DNA from: Ectobius pallidus
Taxonomy: Eukaryota; Arthropoda; Insecta; Blattodea; Ectobiidae
Assembly: GCA_964059195.1 (NCBI GenBank)
Contig: CAXKWD010000011.1
Location: forward strand, 15,412,978 to 15,476,977
Length of the DNA stretch: 64,000 nucleotides
Direction: 5' to 3'
Under the pieces are notes generated by a model. That model searched no databases and was not told where the DNA came from. It was given only the letters and a program-made list of their open reading frames with translations. Below are positions 1 to 10,884 of the stretch, piece by piece. The position numbers and the translations under genes were made by a program. Within the stretch, counting starts at the first letter, position 1. Each line of letters begins with the position of its first letter.

Positions 1-235
1 TAGATTGCAAGAACCACGAATGTGCAAATTAAAAAATCACGAATGGGTCACATATGTTATTGTAGCATAAGAAATAAAGCAGAACTTTTACTTTAATGGA
101 AATGGAACTATTACTACCAAGGAAAGAAAATACAACGTTCGTGATTCCTACAGAACAAAGATTAATTAATCAGATGCCAGCAATGCACTTAAGTCAAAAT
201 CTGAATATTTACACATTCGTGGTTTTAGCATAACA
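1..235. mobile_element. Possible small inverted-repeat element at window edge
   Basis: AACCACGAATGTG at about 11-23 is matched by its exact reverse complement at about 212-224, which suggests terminal inverted repeats about 230 bp apart. The left boundary is too near the window edge to test for a target-site duplication. A similar ACATTCGTGGTT word recurs near 45551. Confidence 0.3.
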
Positions 236-1556
236 GTGACGAGTTCCAAGTGTAATACTTCCGAATTATGAAAAGGTAATAGTATCCATCATAAACAATC
301 ATCAATTATAAAAACAACTGTAACTAGTAGTTCTGTGAACATATCATCGCATCCGAGAAGTCTTAAGATCTGCTGTTCATCATGAACCAGAATCAAAAAG
401 TAAAAGCCCTCACACATACGTCTTTTTTTTTTTTTTTTACTTCAAAGAACATTCATGCAAAAATGAAAGATAATTGGACCACGCAAAACAAACAAATTTG
501 TAGTCAAACAGACGAAATGCCGATAAACCATTACAGTTACTTAAAAAATGTACTGGTACAAAGTTGAAAATTTTATACTCGAGAGTGGAAGTATTCTTGA
601 AATTTTTATAGCATGAACCGTTAGGCTAGAATAGTTGGAAAAAGCTGAACATAACATTAAACGGAACCAATAAAACCTCCACCATTTTGAAACTAAATCC
701 AAAAATAAAAATCTTTAAACATAGGCCTACGTCTTTTATAATGACTTAAGGGAGTATTCACGCCAAATTGAAGAAAAAAAGAAGAATAAGAACAACAACA
801 ACAACAACGGGGGAGTGAAAACAGGGCCTCACTTCAATCAGTGGGATACGAAAATAAAGATTGGGAATTTCTGTTTAAAATTGAAATCTATTCTTGTGAG
901 CAGAGCGTATCTTACAATGCCAAAAGAAAAATCCAGCAAATCATTTTTGCTTAAACAATGGATCGGTGGACATCCTACTTAACCACAGATGGGAAAATAG
1001 TTATCTGTTAAGTGTGAAAAGATTTAAGTTCGTCGTTATTTTATTATGATTTCCAAAAATTAAAAAAATAAATACCACCTTCAATGAAAGTTTAAAAAAT
1101 AAAATTAATAATCTATAACTCGTCACTTGCATGCCAGTGCGTGGTCTTGCGATGACCAGGAATCAAGGTCGATTCTTAGCGAGGGTAAAGCCATATTCGT
1201 GATAATAAAATCAAGATATTTAGGAATTTTTGCGTTCTCCCGTTTTCCGAATTTCATTTCACAAACATTATTCACCCTCTTTCCCTATAATTTATTATAT
1301 AGTTTCATTTATTGTTCTTATTTGATTTTTAAATATGCCGGTATGGTAACCATTTCGTGAAAATAAATGTGACCATCGGGGATGCATGTGTATCCCATAC
1401 TCTCAGTTTCCTCATGGGTACCCCCCTCCCCAAAAGAAGTGTAAAAAATGGCTTGCAAGGAGAACTTTGCTTGCCACTGATATAAAATGATGTTGAATTT
1501 TGATAGGTGGTGTGCATAAATAATTAATCATTTCATATTTATGTGGTAAAATTGCA
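236..1556. other. No recognisable gene
   Basis: AT-rich sequence with a short T run near 423 and an (AAC)n stretch near 792. The small open frames at 382-567 and 1127-1360 look random. I see no promoter, tRNA or protein signature. Confidence 0.6.
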
Positions 1557-1700
1557 TTGTGCAATTCATTTTTACAGAAATTAACTCTTTTTTGTGTGTA
1601 TATTTTCCATTCTTTGGGGCATATTTTCCATCTTTTTATTGCATAAGTGCATGCTTATATTCAAGCTTTTTAGTGCATATGGATCAGCTCTCTGGCCATG
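1557..1700. mobile_element. Degraded hAT-like MITE end
   Basis: The segment ends in a GTGCATATGGATC...CTCTCTGG stretch that weakly matches the right end of the hAT element at 55895-56772, and it has the same TGCATA-rich interior. It abuts the point where the LINE reading frame at 1707 stops making sense, so an insertion or rearrangement here is plausible. No clear target-site duplication was found. Confidence 0.3.
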
Positions 1701-1706
1701 ACCTTT

Positions 1707-2995
1707 TCACGTACAAATAAAGGTTTACAATGTTCTGTGTTAGAAGAATTGGTTAAAATTCTGATGGACTTCTTCTGAAGAACTAATACCTTATTAACAT
1801 GAGTAAAGTTACCCCAGAGCATGATACCATATGTAATAATACTGTGGAAATAGCAAAAATATATAATTATAACATAATTCTCAGGGAACTCACTGATTAA
1901 TCTCCTTCAATGAAAGATAGCTTTTGATAGTTTTACACAGATATGGTTAATATGTTCTTCCTAGGAAAGAGTAGTATCTATTACAATACCGAACATATTA
2001 AAACTACTTCTCAGATGAAACTTCTGTCTTTGATTCATTTAGAAGGAAGTCATTTGCACGAAACCAGCATTTTTAATGTTAAAATTGGAGTCAACTTCTT
2101 TAACCAATTCTTCAAATCTATAATTTCTACATAATAATGTAGTGTTATCTGCATAGAGAATACTTTCTGATAAAAGATTAAAAGCTAGATCATTTGTTGC
2201 CACTAGAAATAAAATGGGCCCAAATATAGAACCTTGTGGAACTCTGTAGTGTATATCATTTAAGTTGGATAACTGCCACCATAAACTACACTCTGTTTAC
2301 GATTATGGAGATAAGAACAAAAGGTTTCTATTTCTTTATCTCTAACAGCTAAGTAATAAAGCTTGGCTCACAAGATATCTTATTCCACACAATCAAAGGC
2401 CTTACTAAGGTCACAGAAACCTGCATGCAAAAACCCAAAATTTTCGCAAGTATCAAAAGAATTCTTTAGTAAGTAACGAACAGCACTAATTGTATTATGA
2501 CCAGATCTAAAACCATTCTGACTAAAATTGAACAAGTTGTTAGATTCAAGATAAAAACAAAGTTGAACTTTCATAATGTGTTCGAGAACTTTAGAGAGAA
2601 CTGGTAAAATGGGTCTGTAATTAGAAGTTGTGATTTATTATCTTTTTTAAATACTAGTGTAACACTGACTATTTTCAATTTTTAAGGAAATTTGCCATTT
2701 AATAAAGTATTGGTTTATGCATTTCGTAAGAGGATCCAAAATCAAAGGAAATATTTCTTATGAAAATTATTAGACATGCCATAATAATTTATGGAGTCAA
2801 AATTCTTCATTTTCAAAACAATATCAAGTACATAGTCCTTATTAATTACATTCCATTTAAATTTAGTAGCAGAGCCAAATGATTTAGACAGATCTTCAAT
2901 AGCAGATGAACGAAGCTGAATAAGGAAACGTTCATGTTCAGGATTAGTTCGAAAACAAATACATACAAAGGAAACATTAATTAAAACAGTTTCAG
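1707..2995 (-). pseudogene. Degraded non-LTR retrotransposon reverse transcriptase (CR1/Jockey-like)
   Basis: Read on the minus strand in several shifting frames, this is a decayed LINE ORF2. From high to low coordinate I can see a connector ending in YGMSNNF, a TPVFKK-like stretch, QNGFRSGHNTISAVRY, the catalytic motif A FCDLSKAFDCVE (2380-2574), motif B RVPQGSIFGPILF, and motif C as YADNT. The C-terminal part reads YGIMLWGN then LQKKSIRIL. Motif C normally reads YADD, so the second aspartate is lost. Stops and frameshifts break the frame at several places, so this is dead sequence. The upstream side is cut at about 2995 by a TCGATAC MITE fragment. The family matches the debris at 7690-8960 in its GIMLWGN/LLLWGN region. 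Confidence 0.8.
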
Positions 2996-3124
2996 CGACA
3001 CAGTTCTCTCAAATTCTAATTTTTAATGTACCTATTTATTGAAACTGGAAATGTTGAAGGTATCGAGGAAAAAATCATGTATCGGTGTCGAGTATCGAGA
3101 AAATCTGGTATCGACCCATCCCTA
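2996..3124. mobile_element. TCGATAC hAT MITE, right-end fragment
   Basis: This matches the last ~130 bp of the 13201 and 41888 elements: ACACAGTTCTCTC, then TGAAACTGGAAATGTTG, then GTATCGAG words, then the end CGACCCATCCCTA at 3124. The left part is missing, so this copy is truncated against LINE debris. Confidence 0.75.
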
Positions 3125-3825
3125 ATAAAAACAAATGCAAAATTACAGGAACGAATTTTCATTTACCTTTTGTGAATATTTGCCAAAAACTTTAAAATTT
3201 AAAATCTGTTCTTTTTACAGACCTGATTATGTGAGTTTTTCCTAAATTCTTTGTTTATAAGTTACATTGTGCAGAATTCAAGAAATGTTGTTTTTAGAAC
3301 TGACGTTTAACTTGTGAATCTACTAAAAATACTTTGTTCATTTATGCTGACGTAAGAGAAGGTAAAAAAAAGGCTAACGTGATTCATTGGGAAATATTCT
3401 ATGACCTGTTCTATTTCGCTAATGATATCACCCTGTTGCATCATCTTGAACGGAGCGGACATTGTTTGCAAAGGGATACTGACAGAAGTAAATGTTTATG
3501 TGGACTCAAGCATGCCATAACAGGTCCGGAAATGACATTGGTCTACGATCGTAGAAGCGGAAAGATGAGTGACCTGTTGCAGAAATGATGGATTTCCCCG
3601 AACGGGATGAATTTACAAAGTTGTCCGTAGCAAGGTCGTTGGACAAAGAAATGAAGCAGAATTGCCTGCGGCCAGTTAATCCTGCCCACGCTTGTTCTGC
3701 CCTTGTGAGGCCTTCCAGTGGCGTTTCAGCATGGTGCGTTTGACTAATTCCTTACCAGAGACTTCAATCTTATTATAATGGTAATTGTTATTTAATTCAA
3801 AACTCAAGTATATATAATAACTAGG
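3125..3825. other. No recognisable gene
   Basis: An 84-residue open frame lies at 3334-3588 (plus strand). Its FANDITLLHH stretch faintly recalls a reverse transcriptase motif C, but nothing around it fits a LINE, so no product is assigned. Confidence 0.5.
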
Positions 3826-3827
3826 GT

Positions 3828-4085
3828 TCGGATGTTTATGATATGTCATATTTTTATCCTGACGTCTATTCTCTCCGCAAACACAAATTAAACACGAATT
3901 GCATGTTTGTTATCCTAATCGAACCGTTTTTATTTCGCATATAAAGTCATATTTTGGTAATGTTTGTGTCGTGGTCATATTTTGGCCATATTTGTAATTA
4001 CACGTCATATTTCACTTATAACTTCGGTAAAGGAGCACAATTTTCCAGTGTATGTATTACATGGTCATGTTAAATTTGAAATTTA
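3828..4085. mobile_element. hAT-like MITE, left part only
   Basis: It begins TAGGGTTCGGATGTTTATGA, like the left ends of the elements at 38438, 54705 and 55895, and continues with many GTCATATTTT words as they do. I could not find a matching right end before the T-rich tract at about 4100, so this copy seems truncated. Confidence 0.45.
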
Positions 4086-4098
4086 TTTCATTTATTTC

Positions 4099-4165
4099 AT
4101 TTTTTTTTTTTTTTTTTTTATTTTTTATTTTTTTTATTTTTTTTTTTTTTTATTTTTTTTTTTAG
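4099..4165. repeat. T-rich low-complexity tract
   Basis: About 65 bp of T broken only by single A residues. It generates a spurious phenylalanine-rich open frame on the plus strand. Confidence 0.95.
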
Positions 4166-4259
4166 AGAGTTTAAGTCTGATATTTCAGTCACAACGAAAA
4201 CTCCAAAGCCAAAGATAGAGCATCTGAGAATTTTTTTCCGTGTTCGCAATGCTTTAGTT

Positions 4260-4506
4260 CAGCGTTTCTCAACCTTTTTGAACCCGAGGACCTCTAAAAT
4301 GTCTAAAAAGATTTACGGACCCCTAATTTTACATCCCATTTTTAAAAGAAGGCCTATAATCTTAATATTTGGGGTATTAATTATAGGTCATTATAACGAA
4401 ATATGTGAAAAAATTTTACTTCTTTACTTTCCACTTGCTTTATTATATTTTTTAATTATGTCTGCGGACCAAGAGTGGTCCGCGGACCATAGGTTGAGAA
4501 ACGCTG
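4260..4506. mobile_element. hAT MITE with perfect 8-bp target-site duplication
   Basis: This is a 247-bp element with inverted ends CAGCGTTTCTCAACC and GGTTGAGAAACGCTG. It is flanked on both sides by CTTTAGTT (4252-4259 and 4507-4514), an 8-bp duplication as hAT transposases make. CAG...CTG ends reading 'GTTTCTCAACC' are a common hAT MITE terminus in animals. A GGTCCGCGGACC palindrome lies just inside the right end. It has no coding capacity. Confidence 0.9.
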
Positions 4507-4514
4507 CTTTAGTT

Positions 4515-5335
4515 TGTACCTAAATGTTCGCATGGCGATGCGACTACCTCCTTCCACCTTATCCTTGGTGTATGGAATTCGTATAGCTAAATTACAACTT
4601 CTCTTGATAGGACCAATAGGTCCTTTCGGCAAATGGCCTCGGCCGTATATTGCTGTTAATAAATTGTTTTGGTAATGCGTGGTAATTTTAGTTGGAGTTT
4701 TCATTATGCCTGAACATAAAATTATCAATAAAACAAAAAAATTATCAATAAAATAATGTCATTTTTTAAAGTAATTCCTCAAAAGATTAGCTACTCTTTA
4801 TTCATTATTTTGCCGAGAATCTTGACTGTAAATAAGATGTATCCTACATTAAAATACAGATTTCTAATAATTTCTCTTACTGCGTATTTACGATGTAAGG
4901 AGTTCCCCGAATGAACGGTTTCTGGTACTGGATACAGAGGATAAAGACACAAGCGGCAAAAGATTTATTCTAAGCATTCCACGTCTTCTCGGGCTTCCGG
5001 GAACAAAACATTCGTGAACATATGTCAGAATGAGGCGGACTTATAATAGACTACAGGAAAGTATTGGTCGGAATAGGCTTATCTTCACAATTATATGAAA
5101 GAAAACTAGGTAATGTAGTACGAAAAATAAAAAAAATATGTACTTCAAAAATTTTTGTTGAGGCTTTACAATTCGGTAATGCATCAACAACAGGCTTTCG
5201 ATAAGTGATTAGGATAGCCAAAGCAACGATAGATTATCAATCACTCAATATATTTACAATCGTGAGCATCAGATGATGCTATAGACATAGTTAATATTAT
5301 TAAAAGCACAGAAATAAGCTTAAAAATAAATTAGG
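4515..5335. other. No recognisable gene
   Basis: Unique-looking AT-rich sequence. The 90-residue minus frame at 4456-4728 starts inside the MITE and shows no domain. Confidence 0.5.
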
Positions 5336-5337
5336 TA

Positions 5338-5492
5338 CAGTTGGGAGCTGAAGAGATGATCCCTGGCATGACAATGGAATTCTTATCTGCAGCCAATAGC
5401 AGCTCTCCCCTACACTTGCAGTTATAGCACAACACCGTCTTCCCCCTGCATGCCACCACCAATTCACAGATCATCTCGTCAGCTCCCAACAG
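5338..5492. mobile_element. Small TA-flanked MITE
   Basis: This 155-bp element starts CAGTTGGGAGCTGA and ends TCAGCTCCCAACAG. It is flanked by TA at 5336-5337 and 5493-5494. The inverted repeat continues inward through GAGATGATC and GATCATCTC. The TA duplication suggests mobilisation by a Tc1/mariner/pogo-type transposase. Confidence 0.85.
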
Positions 5493-5494
5493 TA

Positions 5495-6240
5495 GATTAC
5501 CCTTAAAACGTTATATTCGTAATATACTTAAATATTTCTCAATTTTGTAGAGGGGGTTGTCGGTCAGACATCGGCGCAAAACGCAGTTAAATCTGCTATA
5601 ACTAACATTATGTGCCTCCTGGGGTAAGCAATTGAACATTTCCAGCGCAGAAATGTGAAACCACTTTTTTTACTTTTTATCAGACAAACATTTGGTGTGT
5701 TAACATGAAAATTGTGCCTAGTTGGATAGTTATGGATGTCTGATCTGACGTATTTAAATGTTGTTTAACGTATGTTAAACACTGAAATATATACAAATTT
5801 ATAACTGTCAATTCGTAAGAGATTACGAATTGTGATGGAAGTGTCAGTATTATGAAGAGATGGCGAAGCAGTGTTATGGTCGCGGCATGTAACATCGGAT
5901 GTGACAGTAATATCGGCAGAGTAGTCGTGATTGTGTAAGAGACAAGAGTGCTTGGCCGTGCTGAAGGTCGCCTACCGCGATGGAATGCACCAGACAATCC
6001 CAGAATGCGAGTACATTCAAAATACCTACATCACATGTCCATAACCAAGACTGATTATGAAGTCGCTTACATCTTTACGTTTTCTAATTTCGTAAGAAAC
6101 ATCACATATCATAGAAATTAAACAATTATAATAAATTCTAGTTTTCCAACATATTTTTATTTTTATTTTCAATTTTCTGAATGACCGGTAATGAGCTCCA
6201 CAAGTCCCACAGGAGTAACTTCGGACTAAAATTTGAATCA
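5495..6240. other. No recognisable gene
   Basis: The two minus-strand frames here (5680-5997, 105 residues; 6026-6298, 90 residues) lack any domain I know, and the second runs into the inverted repeat of the next element. Confidence 0.5.
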
Positions 6241-6242
6241 TA

Positions 6243-6927
6243 TACAGAGTGTTGCAAAATTCCATACACAAACTGCTATGGATTGTAGAGGAGACCAAAA
6301 CAAACTTGGTTTATTATATAACCATAGGCCGGAAACCAATAGGTACGTCAGTAGTCACCTTCGAAGACAGACATCGTTGAGTAGAAACAAAAATCTCTGA
6401 GATTGTACACAGTTTAGGTAGCTGTTTGTTTTCATTCATTCTGCTTGTTCTTAGGCATTGAGTACGGACGATGGAAGATTACAGTTTTGTCGTACTTGCG
6501 GATATCCACCTAGTTTGTGGTGCATATAATGGCAATTCCACAGCTGCACAACGTCTCTATGCTGAGCGATATCCTGGCCGGCGTTTACCAAATCCTCGCA
6601 CGTTTGTTTCTGTTGATCGCCGTTTGCGCGAAACTGGTAGATTGCAGGTAAGTGAAATCAAAGTACTACAATATACACTAGTTGTAATGCCTAAGAAATA
6701 GCAGAATGAATAAAAGCAAAGAGCTACCTAAACTGTGTTCAATCTGCAAGCTGTCACGTGTTTGTCATGCGCAGAGATGTCTGTTTCTACTCAACGATGT
6801 CTGTCTTCGAAGGTGACTACTGACGTATCTATTGGTTTCCGGCCTATGGTTATATAACAAAACAAGTTTATTTGGTCTCCTCTACAATCCATAGCAGTTT
6901 GTGTATGGAAGTTTGTAACACCCTGTA
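6243..6927. mobile_element. Long-TIR element carrying a DUF4817-like exon
   Basis: Inverted repeats of ~145 bp (6243-6388 and 6783-6927) bound a 685-bp element. The ends read TACAGAGTGTTGCAA and, reverse-complemented from the right, TACAGGGTGTTACAA. TA flanks both sides (6241-6242, 6928-6929). A weaker inner inverted match (ACAGTTTAGGTAGCT against AGCTACCTAAACTGT) extends the pairing toward the centre. The TACAGGGTGTT terminus is common among insect TA-target elements. The interior holds a short open frame with a helix-turn-helix-like sequence. Confidence 0.85.
6471..6701 (+). CDS. DUF4817-like helix-turn-helix fragment (exon-like)
   Basis: The 76-residue frame begins MEDYSFVVLADIHLVCGAYN and contains GNSTAAQRLYAERYPGRRLP, then NPRTFVSVDRRLRETG. 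This pattern (a helix with YG-x-GN-AA-RLY-ERFP-RR-P-RTF-RLRETG) is typical of the DUF4817 helix-turn-helix domain, which is seen in many insect transposon-related proteins and probably binds DNA. The domain ends at residue 59, exactly where CAG|GTAAGT (6645-6653) makes a phase-0 splice donor. The remaining 17 residues are therefore probably intron read-through. It sits between the long inverted repeats of the 6243-6927 element. No catalytic domain is present, so it cannot be a transposase itself. It is either a captured exon or a remnant of the parent element's first exon. The protein-family call is from memory of the pattern. Confidence 0.65.
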   Translation: MEDYSFVVLADIHLVCGAYNGNSTAAQRLYAERYPGRRLPNPRTFVSVDRRLRETGRLQVSEIKVLQYTLVVMPKK

Positions 6928-6929
6928 TA

Positions 6930-7689
6930 ATCTCTAGTCGGCAAGAGATCTCGCACTGTCACAGGGACGGATGGCATAAAACTAGGTATGATAATGAGGA
7001 AATAAAGGAAGAGCTGCTTTTATCGTATGTTACTCTCTTCTAATCTAACTCGAACGGTTAGTATTGAGGAGCCCACACATAGTGACTTGCGAGCACTTCC
7101 TTTACAAACGTCATCACAGGACGAAGCTGTCTTTCACTGCTCAAGAGCATTATTTCTATGAGTAAAATACTACGATATTATTGTTGCGGTCAATTAGGAC
7201 AAATAAGGTTACGTCTTTGTTCTATTAAAAGAGCATGAAAAGAAGTATATTACTGTACAGAAGAAATATCCTTTTGTCTACAATGTATTTTTTCAGTTGC
7301 TCAATTGGAGTAGGCTATAACAAATGACACTAATAATTGCACGCCTATTGATCACACCATTTTTCTCTGAGAGCAAGTAAAATGTATTCTACGGTACACA
7401 ATGGGCCTCGACGGACTATCAATGCTTGGATTTTTTGTTCGGCAGGGGGTTCATTCGTGAACAATGCAGTTCATTATTTTTAGTAATGATATTACCGTCT
7501 TCCAATTTATCTTGAACGATTGAAGAGAAGTTATCACTCATGTCATATGAAACGATACCTTTGTCGCATGGGTAATCAAATTATTTCCTCACAGGCGGAA
7601 CACAAGATTCTTCAAATATACGAGGGTTATAACTTGATAGTGGCAACATATTATCTATAAAACCATGGTGAATTATAGGAACTTCAAAT
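6930..7689. other. No recognisable gene
   Basis: Mixed-composition sequence with no open frame above 60 codons and no repeat I can match elsewhere in the window. Confidence 0.5.
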
Positions 7690-8960
7690 AGTTTTTGTCA
7701 AAAGTTGGTTGTAGCCTATATCCAACATATTTCAAAGCAAATTGGAGCCCTCTATTGCTATCCGCTTAATATGCATTTTTTTCAGAGTGTCATTTCTTCT
7801 AGGGCAAGGCATTTGATTATTTTGCATCTTTAATATGATGGTTAAAAGATTAGCTCGAATATATAAATGTGTATAGTGAAATAATTGATTAAATAAGGGC
7901 AATTTGTTTTTGCATTTTATTGCTTATTTTGCACTTTTCGTCATTTTTAGAGATAGGTAATTTTTTGGCAATTTTTAGGTAATTTTCTGTATTTTTAGGT
8001 CTTTTTTGGTATTTATACGTCTTTTTTTTATTTTACGTCATGTTTAAGTGGAGATAGAGAGGAGCTTTTCCATATACAAAACTTTACTTTCAGACAACAG
8101 ACAATCGTTTTTATTTCAGAATATGCGCCAAGTATTCATAGTTAGTTTTAATTCAGGTTTACTGTAAACACCATGGCAGTTTGTCTTGTAGCAATAATTT
8201 TTTTTTTCCTTTCTAAATATCACATATTTGCTAGGGGAAATTTGATGCTCATGCCAGTTCAGATAGATTTTTTTTTCGCTAAGGGTGTCCAAGTAGTATA
8301 AATTTATTAACTTCTTTAGTAATAAAATGAGTGTTTTATATAGTAAATTCATATATAAAGCAGTCATCCATTAAATTGCTTTTAGCAATTCATTACTTTA
8401 AAAAACTAAATATAAGTAATAATAAAAAAATTATTGGACATTTTTAAAAATATTAGGTCATTTTCTCACTATTTTTAGGTTACAAATGCATTTTTTATTT
8501 TGCATTTTTTCACTATTTTATGGTCATTAAATACCTTGCCCTATTTATTATTGTGGGGAAACAGTGTTCATGTTCAACGTATCCTTATCCTACAAAAGAA
8601 AGTAGTTAGGATAATAACACATTCCCATAAATTAAACCACTGTAGGCCGTTGTTTATTAAGTTAGGTTATCTTACTGTAAATTAATTTTTATATTTACAA
8701 TGTTTTGCTGTACACGAAAAATAATTTCACATGTCATACATTAAGACAATATATACAATAACAAGATAGATGTGTCATATAATAGATTATCAAAATCATT
8801 GAACAGTTATGAAGTGTTAGGTTTAAGAATGTTTAATAAATTACCATAAGAAATCATTAAGTTGCTTTTAAATATGTTTAAATGTAAATTGTACACTTGG
8901 CTAGTGAAAAACCCTTTTTATTCTATTTCTGAATTTTTTAGCACAGTGCAATTATAATGT
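7690..8960 (+). pseudogene. LINE reverse transcriptase C-terminal remnant, split by a MITE
   Basis: On the plus strand, sequence just before 7800 reads as QSVIS, and sequence from 8544 reads LLLWGNSVHVQRILILQKKV, then VRIITHSHKL and CRPLFIKLGYLTV. This is the region downstream of the reverse transcriptase in CR1/Jockey-type LINEs. The tail reads on through NPFYSI-like residues near 8910-8925. The two halves belong together (QSVIS + YG-type LLLWGN) and are separated by the hAT-like element 7801-8543. Stops and at least one indel are present, so it is non-functional. It is similar in kind to the debris at 1707-2995. Confidence 0.7.
7801..8543. mobile_element. hAT-like MITE (GTCAT/AGGTCAT group)
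   Basis: The left end AGGGCAAGGCATTTGAT is mirrored by ATTAAATACCTTGCCCTA on the right. Flanks TTTCTTCT and TTTATTAT (7793-7800, 8544-8551) agree at 6 of 8 positions. The interior repeats TTTTTAGGT and AGGTCATTTT words. Removing it rejoins a LINE reading frame, which independently supports the boundaries. Confidence 0.75.
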
Positions 8961-9009
8961 AATTGAATGATATAATAACTAGTTACTAACTCATTTATTT
9001 TACTTTGTA

Positions 9010-9757
9010 GACTTGGTGCCGCTTATTGTGATCACTTCAGGAAGCAGCTAATCTGATAATAATAACCGATTGATAACAGTAGCCGAAATAACTATTTGAA
9101 GGATATTTATTCATATATCAGATAATACTCTACACAAACAAAATTAAAAGCTATTTATTCATACATACAAGATATCTTAACTGTGAATCATTCCACCACT
9201 CATAATAGCCTGCAAAGAACTATTTTTGCAATAAATAAAAAGTTTTTATTGTTTTTGTTTCCCCTTTGGAGTCCATTAACCAATATTTCATGCTCATAGT
9301 GTTTTTTTTTTCAAGTTTACTGACCAGTGGTGAACACCGCTTAGCAAAACATCTAACGCCTGTCTGTTCCAGTCTTTTCATTTTATACTAACAATCACTA
9401 CATGTCAACTCTGTTATCTTCATAAATCAGAAGCAACAGCTAAACTGAGGGGTGAAACATGTTTTGCTGCTTAAAAGGGAAAGTTAGGGAATACCAACAC
9501 TACACTACCCTTACTTCTAATACAACATAATACAGCTGAGTTAGAAACAAAATCCTTAAAAACAATATTTTTAATGGCATACAATACTTGGAAATAAAGC
9601 CGCAAAACGGAAAATGTGATAACATAAACCGAATCTTTGATCACAATAAACAGTATTATTTTAATGTATGAGTATTAACCCGTACGGAACTTCATAAAAG
9701 TGATAACATTACCCGACTCATAACTTTATCCGCGATTACATTAAGCGGTGTTCACTG
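9010..9757. mobile_element. TA-flanked inverted-repeat element
   Basis: The left end contains GCCGCTTATTGTGATCAC. The right end, reverse-complemented, contains CAGTGAACACCGCTTAATGT. TA dinucleotides flank both ends (9008-9009, 9758-9759). A third GTGAACACCGCTTA copy lies inside at about 9332. The ends are diverged, so the boundaries are moderately certain. No transposase frame remains. Confidence 0.55.
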
Positions 9758-9778
9758 TATATAAGACAAGGATAAGAA

Positions 9779-9855
9779 GGAGGAGCAGGAGGTGTTAAAG
9801 TAGGAGGAGGAAGAGGAGGAGGAGGAGGAGGAGGAGGAGGAGAAGGAGGAGAAGA
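9779..9855 (+). repeat. (GGA)n microsatellite
   Basis: Purine-only AGG/GGA tract, about 75 bp, with minor interruptions. Confidence 0.95.
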
Positions 9856-10884
9856 AAACAAAATAATGAGAGAAGAAAGTAAAATCGGAGAACAACATAT
9901 ATCCTCTTAATTTTATGAGCAATAAAAGCTTACTGGAAACAAGAATCTAATTTATTTTATTTATGATCGGTAGGTTGGCAAGAACTTTCCAGTAAACATG
10001 CATTTTATAGCTGAATGTTAATATTTATATTTATAGGAACAATAAGCAATAATACAGAAAGATTATTTTGAGTGTAGGCGGAGAGAGTATATCATATGTA
10101 CGTGCTTTATGAACAAGCCATTAATTGTTTTATGACCATAACGTCCTTCTCTGGAATTCTAATATCGTTGTCATTGTTCAGAGATGTACAATCAAGAGTA
10201 AATAATAATTATGTGTGTTCTAATAACCAAACGCTGTCACCCCCATTCACGTCTGAAGTGATAAGCAGAACAATAGCAAGAAAGACAATGTGAAGGTAAC
10301 AAAATTTAATAATTCATTTAAAACATTGCCAATTTTTATTGAATCAAAAAGACACGTACTGCTTTCCGATCAAGGGATAGGAGGGAAAAACTGGAGGACT
10401 GATGTTACATTCCAGTGATGACATTACTCCGAGGTAACTGACCGATTCTGAAGCCACCGGCAACATCCAACTGGGCAACAAAGAATTCACGTCTTGCATT
10501 AGTGTTTTCAAGGTCGTTCGCCGTTCCCTGTTTGTTGCAAACAACCTTGGCGACTAGTTCTTTGTGAGAGTTTCATCGATCTTTTTTAATTTTTTCTAAG
10601 GATTGTTTTTATTAATACGATGTGTTATGAAGCACGCTTTGCAAACGTTTGAATATACATTGCTAAAGTTTATCTGGGAGTTATAGAGGCTCATGCAGGA
10701 ATCGGCACGCATTTGCACGATGACGTCATTCCGTAAAGGCTAAAGCAAATCCGTCAAGGTCGCACGCAATGTTGAAACTGTGGGCAGTTTCAGTGGCCTT
10801 GCGCTCTGCGGACATTCAACTCTTGGTAGCGGTCGCCGCTTCGCTGGAACAATGTCGGCGTCCTTCCTGCCTAACATCATAGCC
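9856..10884. other. No recognisable gene
   Basis: Small frames at 10096-10293 (plus), 10344-10544 and 10740-10943 (minus) show no domain. The section 10680-10880 is noticeably richer in CpG (TCGCCGCTTCGC) than its surroundings, but I see no initiation or splice signals tying it to a gene. Confidence 0.45.

Noticed and set aside
4099..4165. Phenylalanine-rich open frame
   Set aside because: Produced entirely by a T-rich tract.
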